From assembly GCF_000482705.1 (NCBI RefSeq), contig NZ_AXWO01000003.1, positions 1 to 64,000 on the forward strand: a stretch of 64,000 bases of DNA. The letters run 5' to 3'. This document shows, in pieces, positions 34,626 to 43,155 of this stretch (position 1 is its first letter; the number at the start of each line of letters is the position of its first letter). Source of the DNA: Glycomyces arizonensis DSM 44726 (GTDB lineage Bacteria; Actinomycetota; Actinomycetes; Mycobacteriales; Micromonosporaceae). A model generated the notes under the pieces. That model saw only the letters and a list, made by a program, of their open reading frames with translations. It was not told the DNA's origin and ran no database searches. Position numbers and translations under genes: made by a program.

Positions 34626-36463
34626 CCCGCATGCTGCGAGTGAGGCAGTCCCAGACCGTCGTGCCGTTCGGCGTCGGCGCGGTCATCGACATCAACGGCG
34701 AGTCCTTCGTCGCCGCCGGAACCGAGCACTGGCCGCGGCCCAAGGAGCCCAACGAGGTCCAGGCGCCGCGCCTGGCCCGGCGCCTGGGCGTCGCCCGGTT
34801 CTACGCCGCCCCGCCCACACTCAACGAACGCTTCGATTCCCAGATGACCAAGGGAGCACCCTATGTGCGCTTCCCCGGCTGGCTCTTCTGCCGCGCCTGC
34901 CGCCGCATGGTCCGCTGGAGCATCCGCGACGAGACGCCCGGTGTGGCCCCGCAATGCCGTGAATGCCCGGGGACACCGGTCCTGTCGCCCATGCGGTGGG
35001 TCCAGATCTGCCGCGACGGCCACCTGAGTGACGTCGACTGGCGCTGGTGGGCACACTGGGACACCGCAACCGGCGCGCCCGTTCGATGCCCGAACCCCAA
35101 AGGGCCGCTCAGCTTCACCGTGACCGAAGGCAGGTTCGGTCTCGAAGCGCTCGACATCGCATGCAAGGCGACCGGATGCGGCGCGAAACGGAACCTGCTG
35201 GGCATCCTCGGTCGCAGCGGGATGCGCTGCCTCGGCCGCAACCCCTGGGAATACGACGCCGAACCGTGCGACCAGCGAACCTTCGTCGTGCAGCGAAACG
35301 CCGGCAACCTCTACTACCCGACCGTCCATTCGGCACTCGACATCCCCGAAGCAGCGGGCCGAGACGTGGGTCCGCATCCGCTCGCCGACAAGGTCCGCGG
35401 CCACGACCTGTGGATTCACCTATGCGGCCTGACCAATCCGGGTGGCGTCACCGCACTGCGGGCGACCCTCAGCGCCCAGACCGGCGCCCCCGAGGACCTC
35501 ATCGACGAACTCCTGGTGCAGGAACGGGGAGAGCTGGCGGCCGACCGCACCCCGAAATCGCCGGCGGACGCGCCGCCCGACTTCAGCCGCGAGGAATGGG
35601 CCGCCTTCACCGCAGCCAAGCCCAGGCTCAGCCGCGACTTCGACATCGAGGCCACGGCCTTGGGGCTCGATGCGGCAACAGCACCGATGTGGAGCGAGCT
35701 CGACCGCCGCATCGGCCGGGTGGTGCTGGCGAACCGGCTCCGAGAGGTGCGCGTCCTCTCCGGATTCAGCCGGTTCTCCCCGGAATCCAGGCAGGTGCCG
35801 GTGAACAGCGCCCGCAGAAGCACCTGGCTGCCGGCGGTCGAAGTCTTCGGCGAGGGGGTGTTCCTCTCGCTCGATCCGGGGCTGCTCGCCGACTGGGAGA
35901 CCGATCGGGAGGTGAGGAAGCGGGTCGCGTCGATGAGCGAAGACCTCGAACGCTCCTTCCAGATCACCAGGTTGCAGGCCGCCGCGGGACGCTCCTTGGC
36001 ACCCCGGTTCATCCTGCTGCACACCCTCGCCCACCTCCTGATCCGGACCCTGTCCTTCGAGTCCGGCTATACGACCGCCAGCCTCAGGGAACGGATCTAC
36101 GGCAGGGCCGAGCAGGGGCAGCACGGCCTGCTGATCTACACCGCGGCCGGCGACGCCGAAGGCACCCTCGGCGGGCTCGTCCGCCAGGGCGAACCGCCGC
36201 GTCTGGCCGAGACGCTGCTGCGCACCGTCGAATCCGCCGCCTGGTGCTCGTCCGACCCGCTGTGCCTCGAGCACACCGGGCAAGGCTACGAACGACTCAA
36301 CCGCGCCGCCTGCCATGCCTGCGTGCTCCTGCCCGAGACCAGCTGCGAGACGGGAAACACCCTGCTCGACCGCTCGCTGCTCATCGGCGGCAACGGCGTA
36401 CCCGGATTCTTCGAGGGCTTCGCCGACCTCGCCCGAGACGCAGCCGCGCGAGCCGTGGAGTGA
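34622..36463 (+). CDS. drmB: DISARM protein DrmB (DUF1998)
   Basis: 613 residues starting at the ATG that overlaps the drmA stop; a longer upstream frame is a shadow inside drmA. It opens with RQSQTVVPFGVGAVIDI, has two N-terminal zinc pairs (FCRACRRM, QCREC), and in the C-terminal third carries HTLAHLLIRTLSFESGY, GLLIYTAAGDAEGTLGGLV and the Cys-rich DUF1998 tail (CSSDPLC, ACHACVLLPETSC). DrmB is the DISARM partner of DrmA and contacts DNA with it. Confident by sequence and neighbour. Confidence 0.92.
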   Translation: MTRMLRVRQSQTVVPFGVGAVIDINGESFVAAGTEHWPRPKEPNEVQAPRLARRLGVARFYAAPPTLNERFDSQMTKGAPYVRFPGWLFCRACRRMVRWSIRDETPGVAPQCRECPGTPVLSPMRWVQICRDGHLSDVDWRWWAHWDTATGAPVRCPNPKGPLSFTVTEGRFGLEALDIACKATGCGAKRNLLGILGRSGMRCLGRNPWEYDAEPCDQRTFVVQRNAGNLYYPTVHSALDIPEAAGRDVGPHPLADKVRGHDLWIHLCGLTNPGGVTALRATLSAQTGAPEDLIDELLVQERGELAADRTPKSPADAPPDFSREEWAAFTAAKPRLSRDFDIEATALGLDAATAPMWSELDRRIGRVVLANRLREVRVLSGFSRFSPESRQVPVNSARRSTWLPAVEVFGEGVFLSLDPGLLADWETDREVRKRVASMSEDLERSFQITRLQAAAGRSLAPRFILLHTLAHLLIRTLSFESGYTTASLRERIYGRAEQGQHGLLIYTAAGDAEGTLGGLVRQGEPPRLAETLLRTVESAAWCSSDPLCLEHTGQGYERLNRAACHACVLLPETSCETGNTLLDRSLLIGGNGVPGFFEGFADLARDAAARAVE

Positions 36464-36466
36464 AAC

Positions 36467-37570
36467 ATGATCCCCCGCCACCTCGACCTCACCGAGCAGC
36501 AACGCGGAGTGCTCGACGATCTCAAGTTCGACCGGAACCACCTGGTGACCGGTCCTCCCGGCTGCGGCAAGTCCACGCTCGCGCTGCATTGGACACTCAT
36601 GGTCGCCATGACCGGAGCAGACGTATTGCTGCTGACCCGCTCGCGCCCGCTGGCCAGATACCTCGAGATCCGTCTGCGCCGGCTCTCCGACCGATCCGGC
36701 GTCCGGGCCGCGACGGCACACGAATGGCTCAAGAAGCAGTTCGACTTCGCGTACACCGAAAGCGAGGACGGGTGGCCCGATTGGGACGAGCTCTCCGAGA
36801 AAGCGGAGCGGCGAGCGGCGAGATCACGACCGGCGATGGTGATCGACGAGGGACAGGACCTTCCCCCGGAGTTCTACCGCCTTGCCAGATCCCGCAGCTC
36901 GACGATCACGGTGTTCGCCGACGAATGCCAGCCACTCGGCGCACGCCAGTCGACACTCGGCGAGATCACGGAACGGATCGATGCGGACGAGCCGATCGTG
37001 CTCGGCGGAGGCGAACGGGTCCCGATCGCCTCCGCCGAGTTGCTCGCCTGGCTCGGCATGGTGGAACTGCCCGACAGCGCGCCCGCCGTCGGGGTCCGGC
37101 CGCGGATCCACGCCGTCGGCGACGCCGGTGGGCTGGCCGACCTCATCGTCGACCTCCATCGTCACCGCCGGTCCAAGCGTCTGGGCATCGTGTTCGCGAC
37201 CGCGGCCGGCCAAGAGCAGATGGAGGCCGAACTGCGGCGCCGCGGACGCCATCTCAACCCGCAGAGCTACCGTTCGCAGCCCGGTAGGCCATGCGGGATC
37301 GACACCGCACGCCCGGGCCTGTTCCTGTTCAACCGCCGCAGCGTCAAGGGACTCGAATTCGATGCCGTGGTCATCGCCGACACGCATCTCGACTCCGCGA
37401 AGGACCCGACGGACGCAGGACTGCGCCTGACCTACTCGATGCTCGCCGCCAGGACCCTCGGCGAGCTGCACCTCTGCTACCAGGGAAACCGGGAACCGCC
37501 GCTCCTCGCCCGTATGCCCGAATCGGTCGCCGAGAGGCGGACCAGTGCCGCGAACCGTGCATTGGCCTAG
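36467..37570 (+). CDS. SF1/UvrD-like ATPase, compact
   Basis: 367 residues, 3 bp after drmB. Walker A GPPGCGKSTLA (about residue 27), Walker B with MVIDEGQDLP, and a C-terminal motif V-like RRSVKGLEFDAVVIADTH plus TYSMLAARTL match an SF1 helicase core, but it is only half the usual UvrD length and lacks clear 1B/2B insertions. It therefore may be an ATP-driven switch or a minimal helicase. It occupies the position where drmC (a PLD nuclease) usually follows drmB; no HKD motif is present, so it is not DrmC. Function within the operon is unknown. Confidence 0.75.
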   Translation: MIPRHLDLTEQQRGVLDDLKFDRNHLVTGPPGCGKSTLALHWTLMVAMTGADVLLLTRSRPLARYLEIRLRRLSDRSGVRAATAHEWLKKQFDFAYTESEDGWPDWDELSEKAERRAARSRPAMVIDEGQDLPPEFYRLARSRSSTITVFADECQPLGARQSTLGEITERIDADEPIVLGGGERVPIASAELLAWLGMVELPDSAPAVGVRPRIHAVGDAGGLADLIVDLHRHRRSKRLGIVFATAAGQEQMEAELRRRGRHLNPQSYRSQPGRPCGIDTARPGLFLFNRRSVKGLEFDAVVIADTHLDSAKDPTDAGLRLTYSMLAARTLGELHLCYQGNREPPLLARMPESVAERRTSAANRALA

Positions 37571-37604
37571 GATTCGGACTGCTGACATGGAAAGAGAGGC
37601 CGAC

Positions 37605-39644
37605 ATGGACTCCGTAGAGGTGAGTTCGGCAGACATCGCCAGGCTGGCCGGGGTGCGACCCACCGCCGTCAGCAACTGGCGCCGCCGCCACGACGACTTC
37701 CCCGCCCCGATCGGCGGCACCGAGAAGAGCCCCCGGTTCAGCCTCGACGAGGTGCTCGCGTGGCTCTCCCAGCAGGGAAAGACCGTCGAAGTCGGTTCTC
37801 AGCGCGAGTTCGAGCAGGCGGTCAGCGCCGCCGCGGCGACCACCCCGCTGGCCGAAACCCTGCGCAACGCCCTGTTCGCCTTGCTCGACCACGCAAGCGA
37901 CACGAAGACCGATGAGCGGGGCTGGCGGGAACGGCTGGAGGTCTCCGCCGACCGGCTTGCGGCAAAGCACCCGGGCCTACCCGGTGCGGCTGAGATCGGC
38001 ACCGTCGACGCCGCACAGGCGACGATGCTCAATGCGGCGATCGAGGCCGCTGCGGGCCTGCCGGTCGCCGACTTGGCCGTCGAACTCTACGATCAGATCG
38101 TCGACAGGCGCCTCGGCAAAGGCGACACGGCCACACCGAGCGAACTCGCCAAGCTGATGGTCGCATTGGCCGATCCCGGAGGCGGACCCCTGTGCGATCT
38201 GGCCTGCGGGGCCGGCTCGATCCTCGTCGCCGCTGCCGAGCGCGGCTGCCGCGAGGTGCTCGGCATGGAGATCAACCCGGCGCGGGCGCAACTGGCCGCC
38301 CTGCGGCTGGACTCAGGAGGCCCCGAATCCCCGGTCCGGTCGCAGCTCACCAACGACGGAGCCCTGGGCTCCGACCCGTTCGGCGCCGCGAGCGCGGCCG
38401 CTGTCGCCACCTACCCGCCCTTCAACGACCGCAATTGGGCCCAAGGCATCCCTGAGGACGAACCGTGGTGGCACTACGGGATCCCCTCCGGCAGAGAGTC
38501 CGAACTCGCATGGTTGCAGCGGGCGCTGTTCCAGTTGCGACCGGACGGCACTGCGGTCCTGGTCATGCCCCCGGCCGCCGCCGCACGCCCCTCCGGCCGG
38601 CGGATCAGGCGGCGGCTGCTGAGCGACGGCGTCATCCACGCGGTCTTCGCACTGCCACGAGGCAGCCTCTACGGCACTGCGCTCGCGCCGCATCTGTGGC
38701 TGCTGCGCCCCGTCTCCGGGACGTCCGCGACCCATTCGGCCCTCATGGCGGACTTCAGTGCGCATGTCACCGACAACCAGCGACCGGACTGGGACCGAAT
38801 CGAGGCCGACGCCGTCGCCGCCTGGTCCGCCTACCGCCGTGGCGAAACCGCTTCCCGAGACGACACCACCGTCGTCTCCGCCATGGAACTGCTCGAAGGT
38901 AATGTCGACCTGACCCCCGGCAGGTATCTGCCGCTGCGGTTCGGCGATGCCGATCTTCATGAACCCGAGCGACGCCGTTCCGAGACCACCGCCCTGCTCG
39001 ATCGGCTCGCCGACCGGATCGCCGGTCTGCCCGGCGAGCTTCCCGGCCTCAAGGACTCGGTGCGCTGGGCGACGATCGAGACGCTCGAGCAGAACGACGA
39101 GGTCAGCCTCCATCGCGGTCTGCCGGTGCTCCGCGAGCCGAGACCGGGAGCCGAAGCGATCAGAGTCGTGCGCGCCCACCGCGCGGCCGACGAGGAATTC
39201 GCCGATGTGGAGCCGGGCCAACACGTGCCCCGGGTCCGGGCGGGCGACTTGCTGGCGTCCGTGATCGGCGAACGCGTCTCGGTGCGGCAGACGACAGAGG
39301 ACGACCTCGACGCCGCACCGGCCTGGGGGACGGTCATCATCCGCACCGATCCCCGGCGGATCGACCCGGCGTTCCTGGCCGGGTTCCTGGCGGGGACGCT
39401 AGCTGAGCAGCAGCTCTCACGCGCCTCCTCCTCGCTGGGCGTCAACTCGATACGGGACCTGCGGAGGATTCGCGTCGCATTGCCCGGCATCGACGACCAG
39501 CGCCGCTACGCCGGGCTCTTCACGGCACTCGCCGACATCGCCGCCGACTCGTCCTCATTGGCGAGGCGGGCGGAAGCATTGACGCGAGGATGGAGGGACA
39601 GCGCGTGGGCCGTCATCGCCGCCCGGACGGACCCCGCAGCGTGA
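37605..39644 (+). CDS. HTH - N6-adenine methylase-like - TRD protein with altered catalytic motif
   Basis: 679 residues from ATG 37605, preceded by GAGAGG; earlier in-frame ATGs (37545, 37587) overlap the previous gene or lack a ribosome site. Residues 3-50 are a MerR/HTH-like reader (DIARLAGVRPTAVSNWRRR). The methylase core has motif I DLACGAGSIL (198) and MEINPARAQL, but motif IV, normally NPPF, reads TYPPFND with Tyr270 in place of the catalytic Asn. A C-terminal HsdS-like target-recognition domain follows (about 500-660, with SSSLGVNSIRDLRRIRVALP). It may bind SAM and DNA without methylating, acting as a sensor or specificity factor. HsdM-like relatives usually keep Asn. Confidence 0.8.
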   Translation: MDSVEVSSADIARLAGVRPTAVSNWRRRHDDFPAPIGGTEKSPRFSLDEVLAWLSQQGKTVEVGSQREFEQAVSAAAATTPLAETLRNALFALLDHASDTKTDERGWRERLEVSADRLAAKHPGLPGAAEIGTVDAAQATMLNAAIEAAAGLPVADLAVELYDQIVDRRLGKGDTATPSELAKLMVALADPGGGPLCDLACGAGSILVAAAERGCREVLGMEINPARAQLAALRLDSGGPESPVRSQLTNDGALGSDPFGAASAAAVATYPPFNDRNWAQGIPEDEPWWHYGIPSGRESELAWLQRALFQLRPDGTAVLVMPPAAAARPSGRRIRRRLLSDGVIHAVFALPRGSLYGTALAPHLWLLRPVSGTSATHSALMADFSAHVTDNQRPDWDRIEADAVAAWSAYRRGETASRDDTTVVSAMELLEGNVDLTPGRYLPLRFGDADLHEPERRRSETTALLDRLADRIAGLPGELPGLKDSVRWATIETLEQNDEVSLHRGLPVLREPRPGAEAIRVVRAHRAADEEFADVEPGQHVPRVRAGDLLASVIGERVSVRQTTEDDLDAAPAWGTVIIRTDPRRIDPAFLAGFLAGTLAEQQLSRASSSLGVNSIRDLRRIRVALPGIDDQRRYAGLFTALADIAADSSSLARRAEALTRGWRDSAWAVIAARTDPAA

Positions 39645-39708
39645 CGACGGCACGGCAATGCGCTCACGGATCGGTATGGTGGAGAGCCGACCCTGCCGAA
39701 CTCCTCGC

Positions 39709-41853
39709 GTGAATGGGGTGTCCGTGTCCGACAATGCCGACGTCGCCCTCTATCTTCCCAAGCAGCTCAACCGGCGGCTGCGCAAGCTGCCGCCGGAGAT
39801 TCGGGAGTCGACCACCGGTTTCCTCGCGAAATTCAGCGAGGACTTCCGCCGCAACGCCATCCACCTCGAACCGATCAAGCAGGTCAAGGACCGCAGGCTT
39901 CGCACGGCCCGGCTGAACCAGGCCTGGCGGGCGATTCTGCTGCAGGCCGACGACCACGAGTTCGTGCTGCTCGATGTCGCGCCGCACGACGAAGCCTATC
40001 GGCGGATCAAGGTCATCAGCTGGGGCGTCAACCCGACGTTCGCGAACTTCGAAGTCAGCTACCTGGACGAGCTCGAGCAGTCCCCACTTGCTGATCGCGG
40101 GCCGACGGCGTCCCATGCGCACCCTGGAATCCTGGACCCGTACACCGACGCACAGCTCACTGAACTCGGCATTCGCCCCGAGTTGCTGCCCGCGTTGCGG
40201 CCGTTGAACTCCGAGGACGAGGTGCTGGCACTGGCCGAGGGCCTGGACGACCGGATCGCGCAGATCGTCGTCGACCTCGCCACCGGAGTCGACTACGACA
40301 CCGTCATGGACCAGATCACCCGACCCGGCGCCTCCCGCGACGACATCGACGTCAGCGACATCGCCGCGGCCTTGAAGAACCCCGCATCGCAAGTCACCTC
40401 CACTGATGCGGCCGTCGCCCGGATGCTCGACGCCGGATTCGAGGCATGGCAGCTCTTCCTCCACCCCGAGCAGCAGAAGATCGTCGACCGCATCTACAAC
40501 GGCCCTGCCCGAGTCACCGGGGGGCCGGGAACCGGCAAGACCGTCGTCGCCCTGCACCGGACCGCCCGGCTCGCCCGGAACCTGCCGGTCGGCAGCGAGG
40601 GCCGGATCCTTCTGACCACCTACAACAAGCGTCTGAAGTCAGACCTGGAGCGCCGCCTGGCGAAACTGCTCGATCCCGAAGTGCTCGCCCGCATCGATGT
40701 GGACAACATCGACCGGCTCGCGCTCGAGATCGCCACGGAGCTGACCGGGGAGCGGCGGCGACCCGTCTGGAACGACGAGGAGCTGCGCGAGCTCTGGCAG
40801 CGGGTCCTCGACGAGGCGGGCGAGCCCGACTTCAAGGCCGGGTTCATGCTCGACGAGTGGCGGCAGGTGATCCTGGCCGGGTTCATCACCTCCAAGACCG
40901 TTTACTTGGCCGCCGAGCGGCCCGGACGCGGCACCCGCCTCGGCAAGGCGCAGCGGGCCCGCGTATGGGACCTGGTCGAGCGCTACCAGTCGCGGTTGAC
41001 CGCCGAGGGCATCTGGTCCGGGGAGCAGATCTGCATGGCCGCCGCGCTCGCCGAAGGCGCCCGCGCTTGGACCGGGCGGCGCCGCTACCGCCACATCGTC
41101 GTCGACGAGGCCCAGGACCTGTCCGCGGTACACTGGCGGTTGCTGAGGACACTGTGTCCGGAGACTGCCGACGACCTCTTCATAGCGGGGGACAACTTCC
41201 AGCGGATTTACCGGGCGCCGCTGCCGATGGCTCCGCTGGGCATCGACATCCAAGGCCGGTCCCGCAACCTCACCCTGAGTTACAGAACCACTCGCGAGAT
41301 CCTGGGCAGGGCCATGACGCTCATGTCGGGAGCCGAACCCGATGCCTTTGATGAGCATGCGACCGACCTCGCCGGCTACCGGTCGGTCCTCAGCGGAGCC
41401 GAGCCTCGATTCATCGCCACCCCTGATGAGCGAACCGAGACACGAGCGGTCGTCGACCAGGTCATGGCCTGGGTCGACGATGGAGCGGAGCCGAACTCGA
41501 TCGGGGTGTGCATGCCGAACACCAGGGCCATCCCGGGCTACGTCGCGGCGTTGGAAGCGGCGGGCATCTCCGCTCTGGAAGTGCGGGACGAGCTGCCCTC
41601 CGAGGAAGCCGTCCATGTCACGACCATCAACGGCCTGAAAGGCACTGAGTACCATCGCGTGGCGCTCACCGGAGTCGGGGCTGACCGATTTCCGCGCCGG
41701 TTTGCCACCAAGCTCGCAGGCACCGACTCGGTCGCCTACGCGCAAGCGCTCGAACGGGAGCGGAACCTCCTGTTCGTCGCCCTCACCCGTGCTTGCCGAG
41801 AGCTGACCGTGGTCTGGTCTGGCGAACCGAGTCCTCTGTTGCCCCGGCGATGA
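39709..41853 (+). CDS. UvrD-type helicase with RelE-like N-terminal domain
   Basis: About 714 residues. The start is uncertain among GTGs at 39709, 39718 and 39724; the conserved protein begins DNADVALYLPKQL. Residues 1-105 resemble RelE/ParE-type toxins (RLRKLPPEIRESTTGFLAKF, LRTARLNQAWRAIL, EFVLLDVAPHDEAYRRI). The remainder is an SF1 helicase: GGPGTGKTVVALHRTARL (271), VVDEAQDLSAVHW, LTLSYRTTREIL, TTINGLKGTEYHRVAL and LFVALTRACRELTV. Such toxin-like/UvrD fusions recur in defence islands. It is the last gene of the right-hand block; no terminator was identified after it. Confidence 0.82.
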   Translation: MNGVSVSDNADVALYLPKQLNRRLRKLPPEIRESTTGFLAKFSEDFRRNAIHLEPIKQVKDRRLRTARLNQAWRAILLQADDHEFVLLDVAPHDEAYRRIKVISWGVNPTFANFEVSYLDELEQSPLADRGPTASHAHPGILDPYTDAQLTELGIRPELLPALRPLNSEDEVLALAEGLDDRIAQIVVDLATGVDYDTVMDQITRPGASRDDIDVSDIAAALKNPASQVTSTDAAVARMLDAGFEAWQLFLHPEQQKIVDRIYNGPARVTGGPGTGKTVVALHRTARLARNLPVGSEGRILLTTYNKRLKSDLERRLAKLLDPEVLARIDVDNIDRLALEIATELTGERRRPVWNDEELRELWQRVLDEAGEPDFKAGFMLDEWRQVILAGFITSKTVYLAAERPGRGTRLGKAQRARVWDLVERYQSRLTAEGIWSGEQICMAAALAEGARAWTGRRRYRHIVVDEAQDLSAVHWRLLRTLCPETADDLFIAGDNFQRIYRAPLPMAPLGIDIQGRSRNLTLSYRTTREILGRAMTLMSGAEPDAFDEHATDLAGYRSVLSGAEPRFIATPDERTETRAVVDQVMAWVDDGAEPNSIGVCMPNTRAIPGYVAALEAAGISALEVRDELPSEEAVHVTTINGLKGTEYHRVALTGVGADRFPRRFATKLAGTDSVAYAQALERERNLLFVALTRACRELTVVWSGEPSPLLPRR

Positions 41854-42279
41854 TATGCATGGCCTCTCTGAGGCGAACCTGCAGCTCATCACCAGTCCCA
41901 TCTGCATTCACCAGGAGGCAAAGGGCAGCCTCGGGTGGAAATTGAATCCCGGACGGCAGGCGCTGCTTGCCCTGAGGCTGCCGGTCGACCTGTGGGACGC
42001 TTGCCCGCGCAGGCTGCGGGGGCTGTTGCCCGACTCCACCTGTGCCGAAACCGACCATGTCAACGATCTGTGTCGCCCTGCTTTGGGCTCTCTACCGATG
42101 TGAAAGGCATTGGTTGCTGAGACCAATGGCCCGGGCTCAGGGTCGGCGGGGGGGGGGCTAGAGCGCCGGTTGTGGGGGCGGATTTGCGGTCTGTCCACAT
42201 AGACAGGGTCGAAATTTCCGCCACAAACCAGCCACAGAATTCACTACCGCCCTGGTCACTACTGTCCGATTACCTGGGC
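41854..42279. other. Right-border non-coding stretch with a ten-G run
   Basis: An 82-codon frame starts right after the helicase stop (41855-42103), but it has no ribosome site or recognisable domain, so I do not call it. A run of ten G residues lies at 42148-42157. The remainder is unremarkable island DNA leading to the attachment site. Confidence 0.45.
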
Positions 42280-42295
42280 GGTTACCCTGACTACC
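42280..42295. repeat. Candidate recombinase arm-type site, right copy
   Basis: GGTTACCCTGACTACC matches the 17-bp sequence at 1936-1952 apart from one extra A there, in the same orientation. It lies about 60 bp inside the right attachment core, just before the tRNA terminator. Role as an integrase or excisionase site is inferred from position. Confidence 0.4.
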
Positions 42296-42301
42296 AAAAC
42301 A

Positions 42302-42334
42302 CCCCCGGTTCGATCCTGTGATCGGAACCGGGGG
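42302..42334 (-). terminator. Terminator of tRNA-Gly
   Basis: CCCCCGGTTCGATC pairs with GATCGGAACCGGGGG (one bulged base). On the minus strand it is followed by GTGTTTTGG, so it is an intrinsic terminator 24 nt beyond the tRNA 3' end. A partial, diverged copy of the same hairpin lies in the left repeat at 1838-1865. Confidence 0.75.
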
Positions 42335-42402
42335 TATTCTTGCAGGTCATTGGCTTGAGCGGGCGACGAGAATCGAACTCGCGTCATTGGTTTGGAAGAC
42401 CA
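42312..42402. repeat. Right attachment-site repeat (attR), overlapping the tRNA-Gly 3' half
   Basis: Matches 1841-1931; the core 42357-42402 is identical over 46 bp. Here the repeat is continuous with the tRNA 5' half, so this end kept the functional gene. The island lies to the left, downstream of the tRNA, as expected for tyrosine-recombinase integration at a tRNA 3' end. Confidence 0.9.
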
Positions 42403-42428
42403 AGGCTTTACCATTAAGCTACGCCCGC
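42358..42428 (-). tRNA. tRNA-Gly, anticodon UCC
   Basis: The minus strand folds as a 71-nt tRNA: acceptor GCGGGCG with CGCCCGC, D loop with AATGGTAAA, anticodon loop CTTCCAA giving anticodon UCC, T loop TTCGATT, and discriminator U typical of bacterial tRNA-Gly. CCA is not encoded. It remains intact despite island integration because the element restored its 3' half. Confidence 0.95.
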
Positions 42429-42456
42429 AGTGGTCGCCTGTGGCGGACCGGGAACG

Positions 42457-42486
42457 AGTTTAGCGTGTGGGCGTTTGTGCCTGCAA
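42457..42486 (-). promoter_or_regulatory. Promoter of tRNA-Gly
   Basis: On the minus strand TTGCAG (42486-42481) and TAAACT (42462-42457) are separated by 18 bp, a good housekeeping-type -35/-10 pair. The -10 ends 28 bp before the tRNA 5' end. It lies between the HAD gene stop and the tRNA. Confidence 0.6.
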
Positions 42487-42495
42487 GCAGGTGGG

Positions 42496-43107
42496 TCAGG
42501 TGATGTGGGCCAGGACGCTTCTCAGGGCGTCGGGGCCGGTGAAGGTGTGGACCTGCCAGCCTCGTTCGGCCGCCGCGGCGGTGTTCTCGCGGTTGTCGTC
42601 GATGAAGAGGAGCTGGTGGGGAGCCGCGGCGAGGGCGGTGTGGAGGCGCTCCTCGACTTGTCTGTAGGCGGCGGGGTCCGGTTTGCGGGCCTTCAGGCGG
42701 CAGGCGAAGTAGCGGTGGCGGAACCATTCGGCGGCCTCGGGGAAGCGCTCGTCGAAGTAGTCGGCGAACAGCGGGCCGTTGTTGGAGAAGATCGCGAGAG
42801 GTAGTCCCGCGGCGGACATCGTCTCCAGGGTTTCGTGGGCGAGGGTGAACGCCGAGGTCCATAGGTTGCTGAGTGTTTCGGTGGTGCCTTCGAATCCGGT
42901 CATGTCCGCGACTTGGTCGCGGATCTGGTCGGGGGTGAACTCGCCGGCTTCGCATCTTGTTTCGAAGCCCGAGGTGAACAGGCGTTCCTCCAGTTCACCG
43001 CGCTCCAGACCCGTTTGTTCGGCCAAGAGGTCGAAGCGGTGCTCGGGGTCGAACTCGAACAGGACCGAGCCGATGTCGGTCACGATGACGCGGATGCCGT
43101 CGGCCAA
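42496..43107 (-). CDS. HAD-superfamily hydrolase (subfamily IA)
   Basis: 203 residues from a TTG start with AAGGGGG about 5 bp upstream. HAD motifs: nucleophile Asp in VIVTDIGSVLFEF, Ser/Asn in LAIFSNNG (motif II), Lys in KARKPDPAAY (motif III) and LLFIDDNREN (motif IV). This is the compact YihX-like variant that dephosphorylates small sugar phosphates or nucleotides; the substrate is not deducible. First chromosomal gene right of the island, with the tRNA immediately downstream on the same strand. Confidence 0.85.
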   Translation of the reverse strand: MADGIRVIVTDIGSVLFEFDPEHRFDLLAEQTGLERGELEERLFTSGFETRCEAGEFTPDQIRDQVADMTGFEGTTETLSNLWTSAFTLAHETLETMSAAGLPLAIFSNNGPLFADYFDERFPEAAEWFRHRYFACRLKARKPDPAAYRQVEERLHTALAAAPHQLLFIDDNRENTAAAAERGWQVHTFTGPDALRSVLAHIT

Positions 43108-43155
43108 AGGAGCCCCCTTGCTGGAGATAGGCCCTACAGCATAACCCGGGTCGTC

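Noticed and set aside
36467-37570. DrmC (PLD nuclease)
   Set aside because: No HxK...D motif; the protein has Walker A/B and SF1-like motifs instead.
41855-42103. 82-codon frame after the UvrD-type gene
   Set aside because: No ribosome site or recognisable domain; likely chance.
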